From Lachnospiraceae bacterium UBA3850 (GTDB lineage: Bacteria; Bacillota; Clostridia; Lachnospirales; Lachnospiraceae), in the NCBI GenBank assembly GCA_002392655.1, contig DGHK01000054.1, positions 253-64,252 on the forward strand: a stretch of 64,000 bases of DNA, in the 5' to 3' direction. The notes beneath the pieces were generated by a model that had not been told where the DNA came from, ran no database searches, and worked only from the letters and a program-made list of their open reading frames with translations. The first letter of the stretch is position 1. Every line of letters begins with the position of its first letter. This document shows positions 1 through 7,973 of this stretch, one piece after another. Made by a program: the position numbers and the translations under genes.

Positions 1-345
1 ACCAAATGAGCTAGCGGCCCGAAAACGCGGTACCCAGTTCCGAGTACCACGTTAGTATATTACAAGCGTTTCTGATTTGCAACTACTTTTTTCAAGAAAT
101 TAATATTTTGGAAATATTATACAATTATGAAACTTTTTTTATTAAAAATTCCTAAAATTTACCAATTATATCCTCCCGCGCGTCATTACGCCTAGTCAAA
201 TTTTTGACTTATATGTCAGATTTTTGATATACGGACATAACACCTTTTTCACAGCCCTGCCACATCACAGTTCGGGAAACTACGCTGTTATGGAACATAG
301 TCTGACATTATGTGCTGTTATCTAGGGATTGAAATACTGTATCCC
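1..345. other. Window-start intergenic region
   Basis: AT-rich stretch without a convincing complete gene. The first 55 bases hold an open frame (codons from base 2, stop TAG at 53-55) ending in residues ARKRGTQFRVPR, which could be the last codons of an upstream plus-strand gene cut by the window edge. The rest has T-rich runs and short inverted repeats but no clear promoter. Downstream of the minus-strand gene ending at 346 there is a small GGGAT/ATCCC hairpin without a good U tract. Confidence 0.3.
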
Positions 346-2442
346 CTACAGCTTAGGAGCATCCCCCTGTACAGGTGCAGGTTTCTTACCATGGATCAGC
401 ACATCTATACGATTCTTGGTTGCCTCGTTGCTTCTGCCCTCAAGGGTAACTGTGTCCTGCTCCCACATACCATGCCATCTATGCTTTCGAACATAGTTAG
501 TCCTGTCAACCAGCTTCTTGGCAAGCGCAGCTCCGTAATCACTAAGATCTGAATAAATCTTAAGTACATCAAGAGTTTCCTCAAAATGCTCCTTGGAGAC
601 ATCCTTGAATCTTGCACTTTTCCGCCCCTTCATATACTTCTCATTTTCATCAAATATATTCTTCAGCAGATAATTAAGCTCGCCTTCAGCCAATCTGTCT
701 ATGTTTTTGCTTCCAAGACCTTTTAACATTCCATTAAAACGGTGATATCCTCTACTTGCGCTGCCCGGATCAGGAAGAATAGAACCAAGCTCCTGAAGTG
801 ACTTAAGAGCCTTTCTCTTATTTGCGAGGGTTGCTTTGACAAAAGGATTATCTATAAGGCTATTAACCTTCCACTCAGTACTGTTTTTTGCAGCAGACTC
901 AAGACTCGCCTTTGACCATTTTTTCTGTCCATTATCATTTGTCGTATAGTAGGTTCTGAATACCGGATCCTTCTTCATATCCTCTGCAAGCTTGTCAATC
1001 TTCGCAGGATCAAAGGCTTCCTTTTTTGCAGGATCATTTACTCGTTCATTTTTCTTCTTCCACTCATAGGCTGCAGTTACCTTCGCAATACCGTCCAGAG
1101 CATTCTCACCCTTACCAAAGTTAAATGCACCTGTATTCATAGCAATATATTTTTCAAACGGATCTGCCTCAAGCTCATTAAATGCATTTGCCACCATAGT
1201 CTCAAACTTATTCTGGATGACCTTGCACTTAGCTTTGAATGTATCCGGTATCTGAGGATCCTTCTGGAACGCCTTAAGACTACTGAGAATCTCGCTGAAG
1301 CCCTCTCCGTCTTCCTTAGAAAAGACCTCATTTATATCTCCCAGTTTTGAATCCTTACCACGTTTCTTGCTTTCATTATATGATTCTATATTACCAACAA
1401 AGTAAACCAGACTATCCAGGAATTTCTGTGGCTCAGGATTCTGGATGTTCATCTTCAGAGTATATTTATACTCAGGAACTATTCTTCCCACATCCCTTCT
1501 CTCGATCTTCCTCTGGCTAAGAAGTGAGTCCACATATTGGGTCTTTTCATCCGCCATATCAGGGTTTTCCTGAACATCATAATGAAACTTCTTGAGATCA
1601 TTGATAAATGCATTCAGATCTCTTGCAAAGTTATCATTCTTTTCGATGCTCTTACCAAGACTCTTTACTATCTTCTCCTTAACAGACTTCTGATGGGCAA
1701 TGATTTTTTCCTTGTCAAAAGTATAGGCAGGATCCGGATTATATCTTTCCGCGTAGGAGCCTTCAAGATTTACATTATCCGCATCTCCTCCACCCACATT
1801 CTCTTTTGCATCCACCTGAATCTGAGGTCTGGAACTCATATAATTCTCGAACTCCTCCTGATCCATCATATAAGTTCTCACAGGCTGCTTATTAACCTTA
1901 TAATTATTATAATCAAAATAAGGGGCAGCCATCAGCTCATCAAATTCAGCTACTATCTGCTTATTGTTAACATCAAAGAGTCCTGATTCGAGAAGCTCCG
2001 CTCCTTCCTTGCAGCGCCCCATTGTTGTTACATAAGCTGTGACATATTCGGGACCACCCCACGGTCCATTTACCCTATCTCCCTTCGGAAATATAAATAT
2101 ATTCTTATTCACTAAAGTCTCCTGCATACTCTGCAATCTCTTGAGACTCTTCACCGCATCTATTATCGCATCTCTTTTCTGTCTCGGAGACGGCGATATA
2201 GCAGCTCTAAGTATCAGAGCCTGAAGACTTTCTACCTCGCGCAAAGTCTGAGATACCAGATGATATGTAGGATCATTTTCTCCTACGTACTCTCCAGTCT
2301 TCTTTCTAAGAGCTGCAGTGTACTTACCAAAACTATCAAAGGCAAATGTATCATCCGTTTCTCCTCTTTGCTGTATAACTAACTGAGCTATAAACTGAGC
2401 ATCCTTATCCTTCTTAAAACTGATTAATTCATTTCTTGGCAT
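346..2442 (-). CDS. Large uncharacterised cytoplasmic protein (698 aa)
   Basis: I do not recognise a domain. The protein is highly charged, Lys/Glu/Asp-rich and helical in appearance, has no signal peptide or membrane segment, and contains no obvious catalytic motif. The start at 2442 is chosen because ATAGGAG lies seven bases upstream; a start at 2499, giving 19 more residues behind an AGGGGG sequence, is also possible. A promoter-like motif at 2522-2556 resembles the one in front of the calpain-like gene at 12096, and both products have the same charged, unsecreted style, so they may belong to one expanded family or regulon. That link is inference. The gene is monocistronic, with a repeat pair behind its promoter. 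Confidence 0.75.
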   Translation of the reverse strand: MPRNELISFKKDKDAQFIAQLVIQQRGETDDTFAFDSFGKYTAALRKKTGEYVGENDPTYHLVSQTLREVESLQALILRAAISPSPRQKRDAIIDAVKSLKRLQSMQETLVNKNIFIFPKGDRVNGPWGGPEYVTAYVTTMGRCKEGAELLESGLFDVNNKQIVAEFDELMAAPYFDYNNYKVNKQPVRTYMMDQEEFENYMSSRPQIQVDAKENVGGGDADNVNLEGSYAERYNPDPAYTFDKEKIIAHQKSVKEKIVKSLGKSIEKNDNFARDLNAFINDLKKFHYDVQENPDMADEKTQYVDSLLSQRKIERRDVGRIVPEYKYTLKMNIQNPEPQKFLDSLVYFVGNIESYNESKKRGKDSKLGDINEVFSKEDGEGFSEILSSLKAFQKDPQIPDTFKAKCKVIQNKFETMVANAFNELEADPFEKYIAMNTGAFNFGKGENALDGIAKVTAAYEWKKKNERVNDPAKKEAFDPAKIDKLAEDMKKDPVFRTYYTTNDNGQKKWSKASLESAAKNSTEWKVNSLIDNPFVKATLANKRKALKSLQELGSILPDPGSASRGYHRFNGMLKGLGSKNIDRLAEGELNYLLKNIFDENEKYMKGRKSARFKDVSKEHFEETLDVLKIYSDLSDYGAALAKKLVDRTNYVRKHRWHGMWEQDTVTLEGRSNEATKNRIDVLIHGKKPAPVQGDAPKL

Positions 2443-2521
2443 AGCTTTTCTCCTATTATTAATACCACTTATAAATAACAGATGAGACACTACAGTCATC
2501 TATCTGCCCCCTACAAGAAAC

Positions 2522-2556
2522 ACTATACCACACACCTATAACAAAAGCGCAACAAA
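2522..2556 (-). promoter_or_regulatory. Promoter-like motif upstream of 698-aa gene
   Basis: On the minus strand TTTGTTGCGCTTTTGTT (2540-2556) is followed after 12 bases by TATAGT (2522-2527) preceded by TGG, an extended -10 form. The T-rich box is shared with 11990-12007 and 34232-34246. There is no consensus -35 at normal spacing. Confidence 0.45.
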
Positions 2557-2563
2557 TCAAAAA

Positions 2564-2622
2564 GTGACAGGGGGACAGGCACCTTGTCACATAAGGTGAC
2601 AGGGGGACAGGCACCTTGTCAC
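2564..2622 (+). repeat. 27-bp hairpin repeat, tandem pair
   Basis: Two copies (2564-2590 and 2596-2622) of the dispersed element, both in the GGGGACAGGCACC orientation. Here the left arm reads GTGACAG rather than GTGACAAGG, so the stem is shorter. Intergenic, immediately behind the promoter of the minus-strand gene. Confidence 0.95.
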
Positions 2623-2655
2623 ATGTATCCGGAAATGTTATAGTATGAGAAATAA

Positions 2656-2692
2656 ATGCTCCTGCTTCGCAGGGCGCATCTTATTTTAATTT
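2656..2692 (+). terminator. Hairpin with T-rich tail before the cysteine hydrolase gene
   Basis: CCTGC/GCAGG with a three-base loop, extended by ATGC/GCAT, is followed by TTATTTTAATTTTT. It looks like an intrinsic terminator or attenuator in the upstream region of the plus-strand gene at 2744; no clear promoter is visible between it and the start codon. Confidence 0.35.
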
Positions 2693-2743
2693 TTGGTAGC
2701 TTATCGTCCAATAGTTCTTAATGTATTTATACGGGAGACTAAA

Positions 2744-3244
2744 ATGAAAAAAACACTTATTGTAATAGACATGCAAAATGACTTTATTGATGGAAGTCTA
2801 GGAACTGCTGAAGCCCTGCAGATAGTTGACAATGTAAAGGCAAAGATTGAAGCATATAAGGCAAATGGCGACGAGATCATATTTACACGCGATACTCATC
2901 ACGATAATTATATGGAAACAAATGAGGGACGTCACCTTCCGGTTGTTCACTGTATAGAGGGAACAACCGGATGGCAGATACGCGACGCCTTAGACACTTC
3001 CGATGCGCTCATCATAGATAAGCCGTCCTTTGGTTATACCGGCTGGGACAGCTTTCAGTTTGAAGAGGTTGAAATAGTTGGACTATGTACAGATATATGT
3101 GTTGTATCCAACGCACTTATCATCAAGGCACTTTTCCCTGAGATACCTGTCAGAGTTGACAGCAGTTGCTGTGCCGGCGTAACACCTGAAAGCCACGAGG
3201 CTGCCCTTACAACTATGAAAATGTGCCAGGTGGAAGTAATATGA
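2744..3244 (+). CDS. Cysteine hydrolase, isochorismatase/nicotinamidase family
   Basis: The 166-residue protein fits the compact isochorismatase-like hydrolase fold. The expected Asp-Lys-Cys triad is visible: Asp9 in LIVIDMQNDF, Lys in IIDKPSFG, and Cys in GLCTDICVVSNA. A DTHHDNY segment followed by RHLPVVHC resembles the metal-binding Asp/His set of nicotinamidases, so conversion of nicotinamide to nicotinate (NAD salvage) is the likeliest reaction, but other amide substrates are possible. The start at 2744 follows GGGAG with suitable spacing; an upstream ATG at 2693 lacks a site. The gene stands alone, convergent with the ABC operon ending at 3303. Confidence 0.85.
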   Translation: MKKTLIVIDMQNDFIDGSLGTAEALQIVDNVKAKIEAYKANGDEIIFTRDTHHDNYMETNEGRHLPVVHCIEGTTGWQIRDALDTSDALIIDKPSFGYTGWDSFQFEEVEIVGLCTDICVVSNALIIKALFPEIPVRVDSSCCAGVTPESHEAALTTMKMCQVEVI

Positions 3245-3302
3245 CAGATTAAACGAATGCTTGACTGAATGGTTTTCTTAATAGTATTTCTAGTATTTAT
3301 TA

Positions 3303-4055
3303 CTATATTGCATAGTCAAAGGACTCCAGAAATCTTTTTAATCTGTCTGTTTTCGGATTTTCAAAGAATTCTTCAGGTGCTGCTTCCTCTACTATCTTTC
3401 CGCCATCTATAAAAACCATTCTGTCAGCAACTGCTCTGGCAAAGGATAACTCATGGGTAACTATGACCATGGTACGTCCTTCCTTCGCAAGCGTAATTAC
3501 GACATCCAGAACCTCACGTACCATCTCCGGATCAAGTGCCGCCGTAATCTCATCCAGCAGAAGAACCTCCGGATGCATCATAAGCGCTCTTACGATAGCA
3601 ACTCTCTGCTTCTGACCACCGGAAAGCTGTCTTGGATAATTATCTTTTTTAGATAGCAGTCCAACCCTGTCCAGAAGCTCCGTTGCTTCCTTTTCTGCCT
3701 GAGCCTTGGGAACCTTTTTCACCTTTATCGGAGCCAGTGTCATATTCTGCAGAACCGTCTTATGAGGAAAAAGCTCATAGCTCTGAAATACCATCCCTAT
3801 TCTTTCCCTGACATGGTTCAGCTTTCCACTGCAGGGATTGATAGTCTCATTATCCAGAAGAACTCTTCCATCCTGTATCTCCTCAAGCGCATTGAGGCAT
3901 CTGAGAAATGTACTCTTCCCGCATCCGGAAGGTCCGACAATTACTACAACCTCTCCCCGCTTCACTTTCATATCTATCTTGTCAAGAACCACCAGTTCAT
4001 CGTAGCTCTTACTTAGTCCTTCTACCTTTAATATTTCTTCTGCTTCTGTCTTCAT
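3303..4055 (-). CDS. Polar amino-acid ABC transporter ATPase (GlnQ-type)
   Basis: Cytoplasmic ATPase of 250 residues that powers amino-acid import. It has Walker A GPSGCGKST, Q-loop VFQSYELFPH, signature LSGGQKQRV, Walker B VLLLDEITAALDPE and the switch His in IVTHELSFA, in the usual order and at the usual length for the PAAT (His/Glu/Gln/Arg) class. It is the last gene of the minus-strand run 9686 to 3303 and should pair with the two PAAT permeases at 4331 and 5089. The 275-base gap to the preceding permease holds a small tandem repeat, so its expression may be partly uncoupled. The substrate cannot be read from sequence; the operon context suggests cystine or another sulfur amino acid. Confidence 0.92.
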   Translation of the reverse strand: MKTEAEEILKVEGLSKSYDELVVLDKIDMKVKRGEVVVIVGPSGCGKSTFLRCLNALEEIQDGRVLLDNETINPCSGKLNHVRERIGMVFQSYELFPHKTVLQNMTLAPIKVKKVPKAQAEKEATELLDRVGLLSKKDNYPRQLSGGQKQRVAIVRALMMHPEVLLLDEITAALDPEMVREVLDVVITLAKEGRTMVIVTHELSFARAVADRMVFIDGGKIVEEAAPEEFFENPKTDRLKRFLESFDYAI

Positions 4056-4240
4056 ATTGATACCCGTTTCCTACCTCAACTTACAAACCAAATCTTTCAT
4101 CAATTCATACTTTCCCCGTTTTTACTCTTTGGTTTGTCCTTTTACGCTTCTTTATCCTTTCTTGCCCTCTGTCCAACCAGCTTTTTCTCGTTTTCAGCGC
4201 CCTTGCCTACTTTCCCGGCTTTCTTTCTTCCTGTTTCACT

Positions 4241-4324
4241 AGATAATTTACCCATCACTTTATACTCCAGATAATTTGCCCAACACTTTATACTTCGGAT
4301 AACTCACCTAAAACTTTATATCAG
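4241..4324. repeat. Degenerate 28-bp tandem repeat, three units
   Basis: Units at 4241-4268, 4269-4296 and 4297-4324 share the pattern AGATAATTT-CCCA-CACTTTATAC. They sit between the second permease and the ATPase genes. No function is evident. Confidence 0.75.
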
Positions 4325-4330
4325 TAGTAT

Positions 4331-4999
4331 TCACGCTGCCCACTTTTTCTCCAGATATTTTGACACCAGACTGATAGACCAGCAGACTATAAAATATAAT
4401 ATAAATATAGTAAGAAATATGCCAAATGCAGCATTGGGCGAGCTTTTTCTATTCGCCTCTATTATCTGCTGCCCCACCTTCAGAACCTCCACTATACCTA
4501 TCATCATCACAAGGCTTGTGGTTTTTATCATTCTGGTTATAAGATTGATAGACTGAGGGATCATTCTTCTGATTATCTGAGGGATGATGATGTGAATATA
4601 TGTATCTGTCATAGTCATCCCCAGAGCCGCACTGCTTTCGTACTGTATTACGGGAATACTTGTCAGCGCCCCTCTCACAAGATCTGACATTTCCGCAGTA
4701 CCCCATAACGAAAAAACTATTATAGAAGCAGTTTCCGCAGACATATCTATCCCCAGTGCCTTTGTTGTTCCAAAATATACCAGAAAAAGCAGCACCATCT
4801 GAGGCATGATGCGGACAAATTCCAGATAGAGTCTGGTTACAGCCTTTATCACTTTATTCTTTAGCGTCATCAGACTTCCAACGATAACTCCCAGCACTAT
4901 ACTGATAACTACCGATATCAGACTTATCCTCAGTGCTACAAGGAGTCCCAGCAGAAGCCTCTCCAGATTATTTCCTTTTAGTAATACTTCAAATCCCAT
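4331..4999 (-). CDS. Amino-acid ABC transporter permease (PAAT family)
   Basis: Integral membrane permease of 222 residues with about five hydrophobic segments. It has the binding-protein-dependent permease signature, the EAA loop reading YESSAALGMTMTDTYIHII, and the family phrase LYLEFVRIMPQMVLLFLVYFG. A GGAG site lies eight bases before the ATG. It follows the related permease at 5089 by 89 bases, so the two probably form a heterodimer energised by the ATPase at 3303. Substrate class is polar amino acids by family; cystine or another sulfur amino acid is inferred from the Met/Cys leader at the head of the operon. Confidence 0.92.
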   Translation of the reverse strand: MGFEVLLKGNNLERLLLGLLVALRISLISVVISIVLGVIVGSLMTLKNKVIKAVTRLYLEFVRIMPQMVLLFLVYFGTTKALGIDMSAETASIIVFSLWGTAEMSDLVRGALTSIPVIQYESSAALGMTMTDTYIHIIIPQIIRRMIPQSINLITRMIKTTSLVMMIGIVEVLKVGQQIIEANRKSSPNAAFGIFLTIFILYFIVCWSISLVSKYLEKKWAA

Positions 5000-5088
5000 A
5001 TCTCATACTCCAAACGCCCTATACCTGAACCTCTTTCAATACCCGCGCTTATTCTCAGACTTTCCCTAACCTTTCACGACATCATCGC

Positions 5089-5748
5089 CTATGCTCCAAA
5101 CATCCTGAATCTGACTTTCTTCTCGATAACATTTCCTACTATCGAAACCGGCAGGAGCATAACTATATAGAACACAACCAGAAGAAACAGCGCTTCCGTA
5201 GTATTATAATAAAGCCCTATCAGATCCTTTGCGGTAAACATCAGATCCATCAGGCTTATAGCCGAAAACACACTGGTTTCCTTCAGGAGAAATATAACAT
5301 TCGCCACTGTCGCAGGAATACTGAGTGTAAATGCTTCCGGCAGTATTACATGCTGAAACATCTGCCTCGGTGTCATTCCAAGCGCCACTGCACTTTCTGT
5401 CTGTGAAACCGAAACCGCCTCCAGCCCGCTCCTGAAGCCTTCGCTCATATAGCTGCCTCCAAGCAGTCCCAGTCCCAGCGCTCCGCACACCTCTGCCGAA
5501 ACAGAAAACCCCACCTTCGGAAGTCCAAAATATATAAAAAAGAGCTGCACCAGTAAAGGAGTATTTCTGAAAAGCTCAACGTAAAAACCCGATATCCCGG
5601 ACAGAACCGGGACCTTAAAATACCTGAAAAATGCCGACACCACACCTATCACAAGGGACAGCGCTATTCCTATAAATCCTATCCTCACTGTGAGCCAGAA
5701 GGCATCTATATATCTGGGTAAATATGAGATTAAAACCTCATTATCCAT
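5089..5748 (-). CDS. Amino-acid ABC transporter permease (PAAT family)
   Basis: Permease of 219 residues, second subunit of the PAAT importer. Visible features are the N-terminal segment running into the first helix, the VELFRNTPLLVQLFFIYFG motif typical of His/Glu/Gln/Arg permeases, and the EAA loop SAVALGMTPRQMFQHVILP. Its ATG lies only two bases after the metI stop codon, and its ribosome binding site (AGGAAC) is inside the 3' end of metI. Translation is therefore probably coupled to the methionine permease gene, which physically ties the two transporters into one operon. Confidence 0.92.
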   Translation of the reverse strand: MDNEVLISYLPRYIDAFWLTVRIGFIGIALSLVIGVVSAFFRYFKVPVLSGISGFYVELFRNTPLLVQLFFIYFGLPKVGFSVSAEVCGALGLGLLGGSYMSEGFRSGLEAVSVSQTESAVALGMTPRQMFQHVILPEAFTLSIPATVANVIFLLKETSVFSAISLMDLMFTAKDLIGLYYNTTEALFLLVVFYIVMLLPVSIVGNVIEKKVRFRMFGA

Positions 5749-5750
5749 AT

Positions 5751-6419
5751 TTACTGTTCCTTCCTCTTCCTATGATCGACCTTTATCGATACCCTGGTTC
5801 CTATCATCTGTATGATCTGGAAAATGATAATCAGAAGCACAACTGTTATGATCATAATATCAGTCTGCCATCTGTAGTAACCATATCTGACAGCTATATC
5901 TCCCAGACCACCGCCTCCGACTGTGCCCGACATAGCAGAGTAACCCAGAAGCAGTCCTGTCGTTATGGTAAAGCCTGTTATAAGTGAAGTTCTTGCTTCA
6001 AGAAGCAGAACCTTAATGATGATATCAGCATTGCTGGCTCCCATCGACCTTGCCGCCTCTATAACTCCGGTATCCACATCATTCAGTGATGACTCCACAA
6101 CTCTTGCTATATATGGAGCAGCACATATCACAAGCGGCACTATGGTAGCAGTCGAGCCATAGCTCTGTCCTACCACCAGCCTTGTAAATGGGATCAGAAG
6201 TATCAAAAGTATCAGAAAAGGAATGCTTCTGATAATGTTACATATAAAGTCCCCTATCCTATAGATAAATGCGTTAGGTGAGAGTCCATTTTTCCCTGTT
6301 ACATATAGTAGTATCCCCAGGGGAAGTCCTATAATATAGCCAACTATTACAGAACCAAGTGTCATATAAAGAGTGTCCCTGATTCCTTCAAGAATCATTT
6401 TTATAATCTGTTCATTCAT
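5751..6419 (-). CDS. metI: Methionine ABC transporter permease MetI
   Basis: Membrane permease of 222 residues. It matches the MetI class: N-terminal EGIRDTLYMTLGSVIVGYIIGLPLG, then RSIPFLILLILLIPFTRL, the EAA loop EAARSMGASNADIIIKVLLLEA, and GYSAMSGTVGGGGLGDIAVRYG, which is characteristic of D/L-methionine permeases. The start at 6419 is preferred over 6473 because GAGAGG lies just before it. Upstream is metN after an unusually long 375-base gap. With MetN and the MetQ half of the lipoprotein at 7974 it should form a complete MetNIQ importer. Confidence 0.93.
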   Translation of the reverse strand: MNEQIIKMILEGIRDTLYMTLGSVIVGYIIGLPLGILLYVTGKNGLSPNAFIYRIGDFICNIIRSIPFLILLILLIPFTRLVVGQSYGSTATIVPLVICAAPYIARVVESSLNDVDTGVIEAARSMGASNADIIIKVLLLEARTSLITGFTITTGLLLGYSAMSGTVGGGGLGDIAVRYGYYRWQTDIMIITVVLLIIIFQIIQMIGTRVSIKVDHRKRKEQ

Positions 6420-6794
6420 GTCATACCTCTCATGCTTTTTAGAATATCTAAGCGTGAATCCTCGGTTATTCAATTACCGAGATGAAAGCTCTTGTTATCT
6501 GTTATTACAGCAGTTATAATGTAATTACTACTCGCAAGGATGTAATTGAAATTACATCTCCTACTTACCAATATTGTGATTATTTACAACTGAATATATA
6601 AGGTTCTGTAGAGTAGTCTTTCTACAGGTAAAATATTCAAAGCATCGAACAACCTTAAAGTAGCTGTGTAAAAAGCAGTATTGGTGTCATGGACGCACCC
6701 TGAATCTACGAAACTAAGTTTCGCAAATCAGATGCTCTGGTAATTTAATTACCGAGTAGTTCACCAATTCAGCTATCGCTTCTGTCGATAAAAT
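6420..6794 (-). other. Long metN-metI gap with several small hairpins
   Basis: No gene seen in 375 bases. On the transcribed strand there are perfect or near-perfect hairpins: CGAAAC/GTTTCG, GATGTAAT/AATTACATC, and CTCGGTAAT/ATAACCGAG. GGTAATTNAATTACC-type sequences occur at both ends of the gap. They might be processing or stability elements within the operon mRNA. Confidence 0.4.
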
Positions 6795-7796
6795 CTACAC
6801 CTCATCTACGTAAAGTCCGCTTTCTCTAAGATGGTTTATAATCTGCTGATCCTCCCCTTCGCCCTCAGGAAGTCCCAGCAGCATCTCTCCCACTGCCTTT
6901 CCATTTATATTCTTCGTATCAGCGCGCAGGATATTGACCGGAACCTGAAACTTCAGAATCAGATTAGCGATAACCGGTTCGTAAGCAGAATTCTGCTCAA
7001 ATACTATACGGATAGTTTTTGCCTCATTCAGCTCCTTAAGTGGTGTAAAGCGAATGTCCTTACCTGATATAAGCTCCTTTGCAGCGTCAGAGCTCGGTGA
7101 TTCAAATATTTTTTCAACACTTCCCTCTTCGACCAGTCTTCCGCTGTCGATAATCGCCACCTTCTGACAGATCTCGGTAACAACCGACATCTGATGAGTT
7201 ATGATAACTATAGTTATACCCATAGACTGATTGATCTCTTTAAGCAGCTTTAATATAGATGTAGTCGTTTGCGGATCCAGAGCACTTGTGGCTTCATCAC
7301 ATAGAAGTATTCTGGGATTTGTCGCAAGCGCCCTGGCTATAGCAACCCTCTGCTTCTGTCCACCGGAAAGCTGGGAGGGAAATGCCCTCTCCTTATCCTC
7401 CAGATTGACAAGCTGGAGCAGCTCTCTCGCTCTGGCCTTTGCCTCATTTTTCTTTACTCCTGTAATCTCCAATGGAAAACAGACATTTCCCAGCACATTC
7501 CTCTGTTCCAGAAGATTGAAGCCCTGAAATATCATTCCTATCTGACTGCGCTTTGACCTAAGCTCTTTTTTTGTCAGGCTTTCCAGATTGACACCATCTA
7601 TAAGAACAGCTCCCTCTGTAGGCTTCTCAAGATAATTTATGGATCTTACCAGCGTACTCTTTCCTGCACCGGACATTCCGATGATTCCATATATTTCTCC
7701 CGCCTCAATAGACAGATTGATGTCATCAAGAGCCAGTACCTGATGTCCTTCAACTTCAAATCTTTTGGTCAGATTTTTTATCTCTATTATGCTCAT
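6795..7796 (-). CDS. metN: Methionine ABC transporter ATPase MetN with NIL domain
   Basis: ATPase of 333 residues. The first about 245 residues form the ABC domain with Walker A GMSGAGKST, signature LSGGQKQRV, Walker [15 protein letters not shown] and switch His in IITHQMSVV. Residues from about 255 to the end are a NIL domain (IRIVFEQNSAYEPVIANLI onward), the C-terminal sensor domain that in MetN binds methionine and inhibits transport. It follows the fused lipoprotein gene; an 11-bp hairpin lies between them just before the metN start. It should energise MetI. Confidence 0.95.
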   Translation of the reverse strand: MSIIEIKNLTKRFEVEGHQVLALDDINLSIEAGEIYGIIGMSGAGKSTLVRSINYLEKPTEGAVLIDGVNLESLTKKELRSKRSQIGMIFQGFNLLEQRNVLGNVCFPLEITGVKKNEAKARARELLQLVNLEDKERAFPSQLSGGQKQRVAIARALATNPRILLCDEATSALDPQTTTSILKLLKEINQSMGITIVIITHQMSVVTEICQKVAIIDSGRLVEEGSVEKIFESPSSDAAKELISGKDIRFTPLKELNEAKTIRIVFEQNSAYEPVIANLILKFQVPVNILRADTKNINGKAVGEMLLGLPEGEGEDQQIINHLRESGLYVDEV

Positions 7797-7810
7797 ATCT
7801 ACTTATCAAA

Positions 7811-7836
7811 TTGAGAGAGTCCTAAGACTCCCTCAA
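7811..7836 (-). promoter_or_regulatory. Intercistronic hairpin before metN
   Basis: An 11-bp stem (one G-U pair) with a four-base loop, arms TTGAGGGAGTC and GACTCTCTCAA. No U tract follows. Such hairpins often stabilise the upstream binding-protein mRNA; here it ends 14 bases before the metN ATG. Confidence 0.45.
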
Positions 7837-7973
7837 CTCCCTTCTTGTTTATTTGGTAACTGTTCAGCGATTCAAAGCTAAACCGTTACGTTGTTTGATA
7901 AATCCAGACTTAGTAGCATTTTACTCCTAATATCAGGAAATATACATATATCTGACTAAATAACTAATAAACC

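Noticed and set aside
1537-1986. 149-codon plus-strand frame inside the 698-aa gene
   Set aside because: Antisense shadow: Ile/Leu-rich reverse reading of Lys/Asp-rich codons, no start signal.
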